A stretch of 64,000 nucleotides of DNA from Epiperipatus broadwayi (GCA_028023455.1 JAQFVV010000064.1:2205825-2269824); one strand, 5' to 3'; positions 12,758 to 25,110 are shown, counted from the stretch's first letter. Made by a program: numbers and translations. The notes: generated by a model not told the origin, from the sequence alone.

Positions 12758-13323
12758 TTATATAGTAATAAAGAACAAGTACTTCCTATATCTATTACAT
12801 CTTCCAAATTGCCCAGAATTTTAAATGAAGAAGTGAGACATGCAATTAAATTTATGAAGAAAGGAAGGGCTCCCAGTAATAATGGAATTATAGTTGATAT
12901 ATTAAAAGAAGCAGGTGAAGAAATAGAATTTTTTTTAGCAAAGTTATATATGATAAAGATGTACAAGATGACTGGAAGAATGTAGTATTCATATTAATAT
13001 TTTAAAAAGGTGATAAAAGAGATATACAACTCATGGCAGAGAACATTGGATTTCCACCAAACAAGAAAACAAGCTGGATTTTTAAAAGTGATTTAGTACA
13101 GTATATCATATCCAGGTATTGAGAGAAGTTATAGAAAGGACAAATGAACATGAGTTGCCATTATGCCTTAGATTTGTAGATTATGAAAAGGGACATTTGA
13201 TTCTATAAAAAACTTTTTAGTCATTAAAGCATAGGATCATCAAGGTATACATCCAGGATATTGTCAGATTTTAAAGAATATTTATAAAAATGCAACAGCA
13301 ACAATTAGATTACATAATGATAC

Positions 13324-13683
13324 TTGGAAAGTCACATTCAGAGGGGTATAAGACAGGGTGACTCCATACCTCCACAACATTTTACAGCCATGCTGCAAGA
13401 AATATTTTGTGGATTACAATGGGAAGCTAAAGGAGTGAAAGTAAATGAAAATTGTTTAAGTCATTTAGATTTTGCAGATGATGTAGTTGTTTTTGCAAAT
13501 AATGCTTTAGAGCTGCAGGAAATGTTGCATGAGTTATCAGATGAAAGTGGGAAAGTAGGACTAAAGATAAATGTTAAAAAGACTAAAAAAATGTTCAATG
13601 GATTTTCTCAAAATATGAAAATAAATATTGATTATGATGGGTTAGAAGAAGTTAACAGCTACAAATACCTTAGTCATTATTAA
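13324..13683 (+). pseudogene. RTE reverse transcriptase palm fragment
   Basis: This 119-codon frame contains RGIRQGDS, then LQEIF, GVKVNEN, LSHLDFADDVVVF (the catalytic Asp pair), then ALELQEMLHEL and NVKKTKKM, followed by NSYKYL. All are RTE palm and thumb blocks in normal order. The catalytic FADD is intact, but there is no continuous protein around it. Confidence 0.8.
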
Positions 13684-14025
13684 TGCAGATGGAAACTTAA
13701 TGGATAAAATTAATCATAGAATTAAACTTGGTTGGAATGCTTTTGGTAGAAATAATTTGATACTAAAAGGAAATATGCCTATGTGTTTGAATAGGAATGT
13801 TTTTAATAAATGTGTTTTATCAGTTCTTACTTATGGATCTGTGACTTGGTCACTTAATAGAAGAGCAATACAGAGACTTCAAACCACTCAAGGAACTATG
13901 GAGGGATGCATGTTAGGAGTAACAAGAAGAGATTGAAAACACAATATATGGGTAAGAGAACAAACAAATGTTACTGACCTCATTGAAAAAATTAAAAGAC
14001 TGAAGTGGAGTTAGACTGGACATAT

Positions 14026-16634
14026 TGTAACGGTCAGAAAACGTGACTCGTAAAAATAGTGCAGAATTCGACCACCATACATAACAGCAGCACCATCGAG
14101 TAGCGAAGCCACCTGTGGTACTGAGTTCGAACATAGTTTATCGGTTTCACAATACAATCCATGAAACAACACATCTGATGCGACATTAGTAAATATTTCT
14201 TTAGGCACGGTGGTCAGGGATATGCAAGAGACTCATGATTTTATTCTCGAGTTAGCCAATAACCAAACTAATATTAATTAAACATTCATATTTACATAAT
14301 CGAGGAAATATTATATAGAATGGGTATCGAATAAATGAAACGTAACTGCAGACGTATAGTTTAAAATTATTTATTAATACATTTTAATAAAACAATCTAA
14401 TAATATTTTAGGGACTAACAGCTTCAGTAGCGGGATTTGCGACATGATTATATTTTAAAGAATACATTTATTTATTTAGACATTATTTTATATTGAGGAT
14501 TTCAGTAGCGGTATTTCCGATACTGTAATGTTTACAAAAGGAATACATTTATTTGAAGGCGTAATCTAGCTACCTAAAATTCTCGAGTGAGTATTTCTAA
14601 TGCATGCCTGGAGGGATTTATACCTTTGCAATGCAAGAGTCTAAAGTATGGGTTATAAGAGTAATGGCAGACATATATTTATTTAATTAAAATATTTATT
14701 TATAACTAAGGGCAAACATTTATTTGAGAATGAATTATGCAGATAATGCAGAGGTGGAGTGATATGTTTAGAATAATAAAACTTAGTAAAGGAACACGTG
14801 GTACACTTTAGAAAGACGATATGGAATGGCAGTATATCGAAACTGCAATGCCGTGAATGAGTTTATAAGAATGTCGGGCTGGTCTCTGCCATCATCCCGA
14901 CGAAGTAAGGTGTCACATAAGCGTAACCAGGGACAAGCGGTCCATGTCGCAGTTTGCCGGCTGGCTGCATGACATTGTCAAATCCTACGGGAGCACCCAT
15001 TATGCCCGCTTGTGTAGGACAACTGGGGTTAATTTCAACCCTGAAGAATCTGGAAATTTCACGGCAGAATGGGTCATTGCGTCTCTAAAACGTAACACAT
15101 GTATAGTGTATAAACGATTATGATGAGATTTAAATAGATTTCTGACTCGGCCCTACATTATCAACACTTACTAAAGAACGTTGGTGACTCTCAAAGAAAT
15201 GTAATTTTCTGGAATTATTCATGATGATTTAATAAATACAAAACCTATATAAATTGAGAATTATTATAACTAATACGTCAGCCATTTGTGAAGTAGTAGA
15301 CCCTGCATTACAATAAGTGGTGTACTGAATGTGTGTCGATTTATATGAAAGTTAAGTTAGTTATGGTTTATAAGAATGGCGGGCTGGTCTCTGCCTCGGC
15401 CCGACGAAGTACATATTAATGAAAATGTGACATGCATTCACTGTTTCAAACGATCATAGATTTAAACTTTGAAAATAGAGACAATTATGAGCATGCAATA
15501 ATTAGATAATAAATATAGATAAAATGTAGATTTTAAAAATACGCACCCAAGATAGAATGAGGTAAGCTAGATTAGTAGAGAAATTTACACATTAAATTAA
15601 TTATTCAATTTTAGTTATACAAATGATAGTTTTTACATTTTACAATTTAGATAAGTATGAAGAAAAGCTATAGCATATTATTAGAGTACTCTAGAGTTTG
15701 AACACAGACAGGTACCTGTTTTATAGGAAGTTTTCCGAGTCCATTGTTTAGTAGCAAATAGTTCATGAGTGGCAATTCTTTCTTGTATTTAGATATTTCA
15801 TTTAATTTCACGGCAGCAGCAGCTTTCTCATTCAGTTCAGGCAGCAGATCTTCATGGTGAATTTACGATGGGCAATGGAAAGTTTGGCATCCGATAGGCC
15901 ATCTCCCGATGGAGAATAATCTAGGTGCTTTACTCGGTCATACCTTGGCAGAAACAAATTATTTTTATTATTTTTGGAGACTCTCAATGATCGAGAGCAA
16001 AGCTAAAGTTGAAGTGAATGTCTCCAGCAAGTCTAAGATGGCCTCTTTTTTTATCTTGATCCTTCATATTTTTGTTAAGGTATTTTTAGGTTCTACTTAA
16101 TCCGCTCTGAGGATAATCAATGCATCCTGTTGGTTTTTTTTAATTAAAAAAAGCTGCCATTCTATTGTTTACATTTTACATTTACTAATTATATTTTGGG
16201 GAATTTTTCTTTAATTAATCTATTATCTATCACTGACTGATGCTTTTAAATTTCAAAAACAAAAAGAGAACATAAGATTATTTTAACTTTTAATTAAATA
16301 TTACATCAGATTTTTTTAGAATTATTATTAAACAAAATTTAAACAAAGCAATAAATACGAACTTTATAATCCAAAATAAATGATTAAAATTATACAAAAT
16401 TATATAACTCAAAGAAATCTAAATGATATTATTTTATCCCCATTTATTGCCTTTAATTTGAGATCGAAATGTGTGCGTGTTTATGCTGAATTCTACATAT
16501 ATTTATACATTTTTAATATTGCTACACACACAATTCGATACCAAAAAGTTTAATTTTGGGCAGGATAGACCGGTCAGTGAGAGACGACAGAAAAAGGTGA
16601 AACTTAAGATTCGAATACGAATCTTACTGTTTCA
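14026..16634 (-). repeat. 3' LTR (left copy)
   Basis: This 2609-base copy matches the right LTR closely along its whole length with scattered substitutions. It lacks an 87-base segment present in the right copy (20787-20873) and has a few extra bases near 15050. It contains two related internal sub-repeats around a CGGGCTGGTCTCTGC motif (about 14870-14915 and 15366-15410), each able to form a CGGGC/GCCCG hairpin. Open frames inside it are not conserved as protein. Confidence 0.88.
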
Positions 16635-16650
16635 TTTCCCCGTACTTCCC
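16635..16650 (-). other. Polypurine tract
   Basis: The minus strand reads GGGAAGTACGGGGAAA immediately before the TG that starts the 3' LTR. This is where the plus-strand primer of an LTR retrotransposon is expected. Confidence 0.7.
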
Positions 16651-17095
16651 ATGAACAGTTAAGGGAAAACAAAGGAGGCAAGAAAAAGAAAAAAATTTTT
16701 ACATTACATAATTTAAAGACAAAAACATTATTATTGTTTTTACAGATATATTGAAATATAGAAAGCAGAGATTACAAGAAGCAACGAACAATTTATATAC
16801 CTGGATCTAGAATTTAGTTTAATTAAAATGGCCTAATTTGGCCGAGTCTGGTTAAAATTGTAGAAATAATTAGTTAAACTGAATATATATATAAAAAAAA
16901 AATTCTTAGAGTAAGATTAGTTAGTATAATAAAAAAAATTTAAGAGTAATAGTAATTAAAACAATAATATATATAATAAAATTTCTATCTAAAACCCTAT
17001 TTGACTAAAGTACAATCCATTCAACCAAGTTCATTATATCAAGTTCATTTTAATATTCTCATATATGTTTAATCTGTCCTAATAGTCTAATATTT
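16651..17095. other. LTR-element interior without coding
   Basis: AT-rich interior between the integrase remnant and the polypurine tract; no frame is recognised. Confidence 0.5.
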
Positions 17096-17345
17096 TTACA
17101 ACCCCGGGTCAGGTGGATAATACCTACATGGTTTGAGATTATGGGCATTGTATGTCCCTTTTATGGTATCTCCATCTTTTAATAAATATGCATTTGGGCC
17201 ATGTGTGCGATCAATTATAAAGGGTCCCCAGTACAAAGGAAAGAACTTTTTATATATTCTTTTATCTTGGTTACATTGTTGAGAGTTCCGTATCCAAACA
17301 TAGTTCCTGACCTGGAAATGTTGGCTTCTCCGATCTGCTCATAAT
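17096..17345 (-). pseudogene. Integrase C-terminal remnant
   Basis: The minus strand encodes a tail typical of Ty3/gypsy integrases. YVWIRN is followed by FPLYWGPFIIDR, then YLLKDGDTIKGTYNAHNLKP and YYPP before a stop at 17098-17096. This is the small SH3-like DNA-binding region at the end of pol. Its frame differs from the gag-like frame upstream, so one or more frameshifts separate them. Confidence 0.65.
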
Positions 17346-17962
17346 TTCTGTTCTGCCCTTTCTGTAAGGCGGCGGTGTGCCTTGCATCTGTCAGTTTCAA
17401 TATTGATTTCACGTTCATCCATGGGTAATGGCGTCTTGATCAGTAATGAGTCCGCTTTACCAAAATGCAAACATGTTGGTGTTATGCCAGTGTCCATCTT
17501 TGTCTCTTTTTTACTGCTTTCACTCAACGGTTCTTGTGGGCCTTCATCTATTGGAATAAGGTCTATTTGCTCATTTACTATCATAGGTTTGTCAAGTATT
17601 TCTAATTCCCTTTCCTTTTCCATTTCTTTAATTTCTTCTTCCTTTTTACTAGCTGGGGATATTCCAAAATGTTCCTGTATGGCTTCTAACTCTCTCCACA
17701 TAAGGTCTTTAAATTCCTGATATTCTCTCACTCTTATCTTTTCTTCTTGACTCTGTCTTGATTCTTCATCTCTTCTTTTTCTCATCTCCTCCTCATACAT
17801 TTCCTTCATTTCTTGCATACTCTGTCTGAGTATTTCCTCCATGAACTTGAAATTTAAGTCCATTGATCCTCTGTATTGTCGCGGAGCTTCCCTTCGCTCG
17901 GGTGTCGACTCCAAAGCTTCAGATAAATCTACTTGCTGTATATCAATATTTTCTGATTCCAT
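17339..17962 (-). pseudogene. Gag-like N-terminus fused in frame to integrase core end
   Basis: This 207-codon frame starts near the 5' LTR side, as gag would. Residues 1-145 are Glu/Lys/Arg-rich and predicted to be helical (for example EEILRQSMQEMKEMYEEEM), a coiled-coil-like gag feature. From about residue 155 the character changes to an integrase-type stretch (TGITPTCLHFGKADSLL, then PLPMDEREINIETDRCKAHR), normally several kilobases downstream. The simplest reading is an internal deletion that removed most of gag and pol and happened to keep the frame. No zinc knuckle, protease or RT motif is present. It could not mobilise itself. Confidence 0.6.
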
Positions 17963-18593
17963 TTTCTTAATGTGACTTATTTATTTCATACTACTAGCAT
18001 TTGACTACTCCCCACAGGTATATTGGCCCTATAACACTCTTTCGCTGCCCTCACCTACTCTACATTGCCCTATCTCTATATTGCTGCGTTTAACATATTT
18101 AACATATATATTATAGCGAACTACTGGTTACGCGTATAATAAGCCACTGATGTCTATGATATATAGATTTGTACTTTAACAAAATATTTACTGTTAACAT
18201 ATATAACAAGCTTCTGCTGTTATGCTATACATATATAACGTTGTTTTAATAAAAAAAATTCAATGCTACTTGCTTTCTCATTTAACGACTGATTACTTTT
18301 TTTTTTTTTTACATATATATATATAAAAAATATTTCATTAGATCCAAGTATTTTTGTTCCTTCTTAACTTACACACACATCCCTGCTTTCCTTAAATTTG
18401 TTATTACGCCTGCTGTCCTTTCATTTACTCGACCCACATTATTTCACTCGATTTACTTTTTTTTTCATTATTTTTATCAAAACAAAATCATATATATATA
18501 TAGATTAATTAGCTAACTCGAGTAACGAACGCTAAAATAAATTTATATGCGTTATATTTTGCTCAGGGTATATATGGGTTTTTTGTATCGAAA
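17963..18593. other. LTR-element 5' leader region
   Basis: Non-coding interior with short AT arrays and a poly-T run near 18298-18310. It lies between the gag-like start and the primer-site-like string. Confidence 0.5.
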
Positions 18594-18616
18594 GCTCCAC
18601 GTTGGAAAGCGCCAAA
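18594..18616 (-). other. Possible primer-binding-site region
   Basis: On the minus strand TTTGGCGCTTTCCAACGTGG occurs about 20 bases inside the 5' LTR. Strings of the type TTGGCGCC-AACGTGG are common at this position in gypsy-like elements. The offset from the LTR edge makes the call tentative. Confidence 0.4.
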
Positions 18617-18637
18617 CGCTAAAAAAAAATTTAACTA

Positions 18638-21324
18638 TGTAACGGTCAGAAAACGTGACTCATAATCATAGTGCAGAATTCGACCACCATACAGAACAGC
18701 AGCACCATCGAGTAGCGAAGCCACCCATGGTACTGAGTTTGAACATAGTTTATCGGTTCCACAATACAATCCACGAAACAACGCATCTGATGCGACATTA
18801 GTAAATATTTCCTTAGGCACGGTGGTCAGGGATATGCAAGAGACTCATGATTTTATTCTCGAGTTAGCCAATAACCAAACTAATATTAATTAAACATTCA
18901 TATTTACATAATCGAGAAAATATTATATAGAATGGGTATCGAATAAATGAAACGTAACTGCAGACGTATAGTTTAAAATTATTTATTAATACATTTTAAT
19001 AAAACAATCTAATAATATTTTATGGACTAACAGCTTCAGTAGTGGGATTTGCGACATGATTATATTTTAAAGAATACATTTATTTATTTAGACATTATTT
19101 TATATTGAGGATTTCAGTAGCGGTATTTCTGATACTATAATGTTTACAAAAGGAATACATTTATTTGAAGGCGTAATCTAGCTACCTAAAATTCTCGAGT
19201 GAGTATTTCTAATGCATGCCTGGAGGGATTTATACCTTTGCAATGCAAGAGTCTAAAGTATGGGTTATAAGAGTAATGGCAGACATATATTTATTTAATT
19301 AAAATATTTATTTATAACTAAGGGCAAACATTTATTTGAGAGTGAATTATGCAGATAATGCAGAGGTGGAGTGATATGTTTAGAATAATAAAACTAAGTA
19401 AAGGAACACATGGTACGCTTTAGAAAGGCGATATGGAATGGCAGTATATCGAAAGTGCAATGCCGTGAATGAGTTTATAAGAATGTCGGGCTGGTTTCTG
19501 CCATCGGCCCGACGAAGTAAGGTGTCACATAAGCGTAACCAGGGACAAGTGGTCCATGTCACAGTTTGCCAGCTGGCTGCATTACATTGTCAATTCCTAC
19601 AGGAGCACCCATTATGCCCGCTTATGTAGGATGACTGGGGTTAATTTCAACCCTGAAGAGTACGGCAGAATGGGTCATCGCGTCTCTAAAACATAACACA
19701 TGTATACTGTATAAACGATTATAATGAGATTTAAATAGATTTCTGACTCGGCCCTACATTATCAACACTTACTAAAAAATGTTGGTGACTCTCAAAGAAA
19801 TGTAATTTTCTAGAATTATTCATGATGATTTAATAAATACAAAACCTATATAAATTGGGAATTATTATAACTAATACGTCAGCCATTTGTGAAGTAGTAG
19901 ATCCTGCATTACAATAAGTGGTGTACTGAATGTGTGTCGATTTATATGAAAGTTAAGTTAGTTATGGTTTATAAGAATGGCGGGCTGGTCTCTGCCTCGG
20001 CCCGACGAAGTACATATTAATGAAAATGTGACACGCATTCACTGTTTCAAACGATCATAGATTTAAACTTTGAAAATAGAGACAATTATGAGCATGCAAT
20101 AATTAGATAATAAATATAGATAAAATGTAGATTTTAAAAATATGCACCCAAGATAGAATGAGGTAAGCTAGATTAGTAGAGAAATTTACACATTAAATTA
20201 ATTATTCAATTTTAGTTATACAAATGATAGTTTTTACATTTTACAATTTAGATAAGTGGTATGAAGAAAAGCTATAGCATATTATTAGAGTAGTCTAGAG
20301 TTTGAACACAGACAGGTACCTGTTTTATGGGAAGTTTTCCAAGTCCATTGTTTAGCAGCAAATAGTTCATGAGTGGCAATTCTTTCTTGTATTTAGATAT
20401 TTCATTTAAATTCATGGCAGCAGCAGCTTTCTCATTCAGTTCAGGCAGCAGATCTTCATGGCGAATTTACGATGGGCAATGGAAAGTTCGGCATCCGATA
20501 GGCCATCTTTCGATGGAGAATAATCTAGGTGCTTTACTCGGTCATACCTTGGCAGGAACAAATTATTTTTATTATTTTTGGAGACTCTCAATGATCGAGA
20601 GCAAAGCTAAAGTTGAAGTGAATGTCTCCAGCAAGTCTAAGATGGCCTTTTTTTTTATCTTGATCCTTCACATTTTTGTTAAGGTATTTTTAGGTTCTAC
20701 TTAATCCGCCCTGAGGATAATCAATGCATCCTGTTGGTTTTTTTAATTAAAGAAAGCTGCCATTCTATTGTTTACATTTTACATTTCAGACGCTCATTGC
20801 TAAGGTTTATAGCCTTGTTAAAACTATTACTGAAATAATAGTGAGCGTTTAATAAAATTTATAATTACAATTTACTAATTATATTTTGGGGAATTTTTCT
20901 TTAATTAATCTATTATCTATCACTGACTGATGCTTTTAAATTTCAAAAACAAAAAGGGAACATAAGATTATTTTAACTTTTAATTAAATATTACATCAGA
21001 TTCTTTTAGAATTATTATTAAACAAAATTTAAACAAAGCAATAAATACGAACTTTATAATCCAAAATAAATGATTAAAATTATACAAAATTATATAACTA
21101 AAAGAAATCTAAATGATATTATTTTATCCCCATTTATTGCCTTTAATTTGAGATCGAAATGTGTGCGTGTTTATGCTGAAATCTACATATATTTATACAT
21201 TTTTAATATTGCTACACACACAATTCGATACCAAAAAGTTTAAATTTGGGTGGAATAGACCGGTCAGTGAGAGACCACAGAAAAAGGTGAAACTTAAGAT
21301 TCGAATACGAATCTTACTGTTTCA
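18638..21324 (-). repeat. 5' LTR (right copy)
   Basis: This 2687-base copy starts TGTAACGGTCAG and ends ACTGTTTCA. It carries the 87-base extra segment at 20787-20873 that the other LTR lacks. A 111-codon frame at 20369-20704 lies wholly inside it and is broken in the left copy, so it is not treated as a gene. Confidence 0.88.
20787..20873. mobile_element. Small insertion present in only one LTR
   Basis: The two LTRs match on both sides of this segment. Near its ends are inverted strings AGACGCTCATT (20788) and AGTGAGCGTTT (20840), pairing at 9 of 11 positions. The edges have a short ATTT repeat. It could be a tiny MITE-like insertion, or the left LTR may have lost it by a microhomology deletion. 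Confidence 0.45.
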
Positions 21325-21400
21325 ATATTGCTAGAAGAGATGATAATAGATGAACAATTGAAATCTTAAACCAAATTCCAAAAGATTGTTCCTTCTAAAT
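21325..21400 (+). pseudogene. 3' continuation of the split RTE LINE
   Basis: After one copy of the ATAT duplication the LINE frame continues with HIARRDDNR and ILNQIPKDC, the same C-terminal block seen in the RTE fragment at 10.0-10.2 kb. The similarity then fades, so this copy lacks its normal 3' end. Confidence 0.75.
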
Positions 21401-22225
21401 CCCACTTTTATTTATTATTCTTTACTTATTAAACTTTATTAACTGAAAAATTAACATTTCAGATAACATTTATGTTTTCAACTTATATTTATAATTTTGT
21501 AATAAGGATAAACAATGCTTTATGGAATACTGTGATGGTATTGCAGTCATTCAACCATTAAGAATTTTTCTGCCTATCTGTAGTGTTATTTTGTTGGTTT
21601 TACATTCATTTAATGATAAAAGTTAAAAATGAAGGAGTTATTGATTTAAAATTTTAAAAATATCCAAAAATGCCTGTAGTTTCTTAGTAATCCACAGACT
21701 AAAACTACATCTGAGCCAGAAGTTTTAGGAAGTCTCTGATTAGTAGACTTTGCGATCTTGGACATTGTTTTTCTTTATATATGTAGAATACATATTTTTA
21801 ATTGATATTCTATAATTTTTAAGAAACATAAGTGAGGTTATTAATTTTCTTTTATGTTTGTATAGTAAAGGTATGTTTTACATATATAAAGTATAAAAAA
21901 TGTAAAAGATTAAAGGCTAATTATACAAGAATATTCATTAAAAGTGGTTTTGTTTATGTGAAATACAGTTCTGATAAGAAAGGCATGAATAAATTATTGA
22001 AATATGTAATCTTTTCAAGGTTTTATTTTCACTGAAGTGTGAGTATTAGGTAAGTTTACTGACAAACTGTAAATAGCAGGCAATAACTATTTTGAGTTGG
22101 TCAGCAGGGATCATTAAAACCATAAATAGAAGTACACACAATACTCTACAGCACCTGAAGTTATCTTATTGGAAAGCTAATAGAGTAGATTGGGCATTGA
22201 TCAACACAACAACTCCCCTTTCAAT
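21401..22225. other. Non-coding AT-rich stretch
   Basis: One 67-codon Lys/Tyr-rich frame (21832-22035) has no family resemblance. Nothing else is recognised. Confidence 0.5.
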
Positions 22226-22870
22226 GTTTTTTTTCTCAGTGATGAAAGTTTATTCATAAAAAAAACCAGATACAAATATAGTTAGAAAATGGTTTACAAG
22301 GGAGTGATTATTTGATAAATTGAAATTTCAGAAGCAACATGGTAAGAGGGGAAGGATACATGTGAAAAAGGAATGGGAAGTGGAAAGGGGAGTGTATAGT
22401 CCAGGCCAGTCTGAGATGCATGTTTTCATTGGGCAAGCACTGCATGGGTCACAAACATTTGAATGACTGAGTTCTATGACAGAGGCTGAGAGGATGGGAG
22501 TTGGAAGATTTCCCAAGTGTCTGTGAAGAGTGAGTATGGGGCTAGTTTGGTATCTCTGTTTTTGAGAGAGTGAATTAAGTCCTGTAGCTTTTGATTCACT
22601 ATCAAAAATAAAGGCACATCGGAGCAACCAGAGTGCATAGATGAGAAAAACTGATAATCTAATAGTTGCAAAGACCTTGTTTTTATGGATACTTGGAGGG
22701 TGAAGATGGTATTCCTGTGCAAGGAAAGACAGAAGTTAATGACATGTCTCACTCCAAGCGGAAAGGGACATTTAAATAGGAAGTGCTGGAGGGTCTCGCT
22801 GTCAGTTTTACAGAGCTGGTATATGAGAGAAATCTTGGTGAAACCCCTATAGTTGACCAAAAATTGATTT
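22226..22870 (-). pseudogene. LINE C-terminal zinc-finger fragment
   Basis: The minus strand frame at 22860-22474 begins with a pattern of the form L-C-K-T-D-S-E-T-L-Q-H-F-L-F-K-C-P. This is the HHCC-type zinc motif found after the RT domain in several LINE clades, here lacking the first Cys. The remainder is about 100 residues of unassigned C-terminus, and the frame shifts near 22627-22474. The family is not identified and is different from the RTE copies. Confidence 0.5.
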
Positions 22871-23459
22871 GTGGGACCCTTTCAATGTTGATATTAATAA
22901 GACAATAAATTGTATTATCTTATAGTTTATTTATATATTTATGAATATTTTTATAAAATATTTATATAATAATTATTAAAAAAAAGAAATATACTAATGT
23001 TTGCATTTAGATTTTTTTAAAAAATATGTTTCAGTTTAAAAAATAAAAGCTAAAAAATTTGAAGTAATAATAAAAAAGAAATTATGATTGTTAAGCTGTG
23101 TCAAATACTGAAATATCAAATATATAAAAAGTAAACTGAAATACATAAGGAGAACAATTAGTTTTTTTTAATTATCTCCAACTCATATTTTAGCTAGATA
23201 TTTATCGGATTTCATTAAACCTACAATCCCATCTATTAAATCATATATATATACATTTTATTTTTGTGTTAAAAAATTTAAAAATTAATGCTAATGACAT
23301 TCTGGTCCGTTTTGTTATTGTGCTTTGTTTATAAACATTCCAAGTGATGAAGCTTTAAATGTAATTTCACAATTCTGCAATTTACCAGAACAAATTATTG
23401 CTTTGATTAAACATTGTCCCTTGAACACGTATTTCATCTACAATGGACAGCATTACAGA
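22871..23459. other. Non-coding AT-rich stretch
   Basis: No open frame of note and no repeat family recognised. Confidence 0.5.
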
Positions 23460-24175
23460 CAAGTTTTATATTTTTACAAAAATGAGGCTTACAACTTATA
23501 AACTTATGTGTTAATTTTATAACCTGCATGATTTTATAATGCATGTTAGCTTTTTATATATTTTAAATCTCTATGTTTTTTATATGTTAATAATAAATAC
23601 ATGGTGCTTTTTATATGTTAAAAATATGCAGGCTTTTTTTGTGACCTGTGTTAATGCATGTTAGCTTTTTATATTTTTAAAATATTTATTTTCTATCATG
23701 CGATCTCAGATCTATTTTGTAATGTTTTGCTTGACCAGATTTCTAAATTATTTATGTTTTGGCCTTTTTGTGTGTGCAATCTCAGATCTATATGTGTTGG
23801 TTTTAATTGATATTATAGTCACATGACCTGAGTTCTAAATATTTTATGTTTTGGCTTTATTTTTATTATGCGATCTCAGATCTATTTATATATCTTTGAT
23901 CAATCTTTTTATATTTTTACAAAAATGAGGCTTACAAGTTATAAATTTAAGAATTAATATTCTAACCTGCATGATTTAATAATGCATGTTATTTTTTATA
24001 TATTTTAAATATCTATGCTTTTTATATGTTAATAATTTCTATGTGTATTGCATTTAATTGATATTATAGTCATGTGACCCGAGTTGTAAATATTTTAAGC
24101 TTTGGCTTTTTTTTTTTCAAATTAGTCACAAGATCTGAGTTCTAAATGTTTTGCATTTTCATGTACTTTTTATCA
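23460..24175 (+). repeat. Imperfect tandem repeat, about 440-bp period
   Basis: The block 'acaaaaatgaggcttacaa' with 'aacctgcatgatt' and 'ttttatatgttaataat' occurs at about 23475-23600 and again at 23918-24035. The strings 'gcgatctcagatctat' and 'gagttctaaat-ttt' recur two to three times between and after them. It is low complexity and non-coding. Confidence 0.65.
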
Positions 24176-24299
24176 CTTAGATGTGTCAGACAATGTTTTT
24201 GGTCATTTTCAAAATTCAAAATTTTGGAGATCACATACTAAAATAGCACCTGATATTCTTACTCAATACCTGTATTTTGTATATAGATATATATATATC

Positions 24300-24800
24300 T
24301 TAAATAAAGATGATTTGATTGCTTTCTCTTGTAGCATTTATCATAAAAAATAAACTCGTTTAGAGTTATTGGAATGCTCTTTGTATTACATATTGGTAAA
24401 TGCAAGCTATGTAGGTCATGTGACATATAACATGATTTTACTACTATTTTATGGTTTGGAGCTTTGACTAAATTAAATTACAAAGCACATTAATATGTGG
24501 GATTTCTGAACTTATTTCAGACCCATATGATTATTTCAGTTGGAGAGCTGGATTTAAAGACTTGTAGATGTCTAGAAAGTTCAAATCTTCTTAAAAGTTA
24601 ACTTTTAGATAAATGATTATCTTTAGTTAGTTCTTTTAAAATATGGTGTCCCATCTCCTCAGTGAAGAGAGTCATAGTTCGACCTAGGTATGGGGAGAAT
24701 CCTAGGTAAAGATGATTTGAATCCTATCTCTTGTAGCATTTATCATAAAAAAAATAAGCTTGTTTAGAGCTATTGGAATGCTCTTTATATCATATATGTA
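24300..24800 (+). repeat. Dispersed repeat family E, two copies
   Basis: Copies at about 24308-24425 and 24708-24800 share 'aaagatgatttga', 'cttgtagcatttatcata' and 'tttagagctattggaatgctc'. A third, inverted or composite copy is at 55395-55556. No coding potential; the type is unknown. Confidence 0.65.
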
Positions 24801-25110
24801 GTAATTATATTCATGATTATGCAAATAATTTTACTTATCATATGCTAAGAATATAAAACTATTTCATCAATAAATAAATCCAAATATATTACTAAGATAA
24901 TTTACAAGCAAGATTTGCAAATAATCATTTAAATAAATCTGTAAATAGTACTTGCAACTGTCGTTATATCAATATCAATCATTTACAGGTTTATGTAAAT
25001 AATTCTTTGGAAATTTTGTTTGTAAATTCCCTTAGTAAATATTCGGACATATGCATGTATGTGTTTGTTTATTTTTTTATTTATTTTTTTTTTTAGATAC
25101 AAACTTTAGC

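Larger units (their letters stand above)
11390..14025 (+). pseudogene. RTE-type LINE, near full length, split by an LTR element
   Basis: This non-LTR retrotransposon is decayed but complete in layout. It has an AP-like endonuclease (from 11474), a GDFNAW block near 11930, the SDHQLIRCRI endonuclease motif (12195-12225), a Lys-rich linker (12230-12757), RT fingers with FMKKGRAPS (12855-12885), GIRQGDS (13350), the catalytic FADDVVVF (13470-13493) and the C-terminal INHRIKLGWNAFGRNN to TGHI (13700-14025). In the endonuclease open frame the expected catalytic Glu of the C-E-V-R-R motif is Lys (residue 46 of the frame at 11474). Stops and shifts make it inactive. Domain order and sequence are those of the RTE clade, whose proteins are often annotated as craniofacial development protein 2-like. 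The frame breaks off at 14025 and resumes at 21325. Confidence 0.85.
14026..21324 (-). mobile_element. LTR retrotransposon (Ty3/gypsy-like remnant) inserted in the RTE LINE
   Basis: Two long direct repeats (14026-16634 and 18638-21324) bracket a 2.0-kb interior. Both begin TGTAACGG and end TTTCA on the plus strand. The insertion is flanked by a 4-base duplication, ATAT, at 14022-14025 and 21325-21328. Joining the flanks with one ATAT brings the interrupted LINE frame back into phase, which shows the ends are correct. Coding and the purine tract read on the minus strand, so the element is in minus orientation with its 5' LTR on the right. The interior has a purine-rich tract at 16635-16650, an integrase C-terminal remnant, a gag-like frame and a primer-site-like string near 18594-18616. 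Protease, RT and RNase H are missing. LTRs longer than the interior recall LARD-type non-autonomous elements. Confidence 0.88.

Noticed and set aside
20369-20704. 111-codon frame in the right LTR
   Set aside because: It lies wholly within an LTR, and the left copy at 15.7-16.1 kb does not keep the same reading frame.
24655-24700. CTGAGGAGATGGGA on the minus strand as a hammerhead core
   Set aside because: No following GAAA or complementary stem was found.
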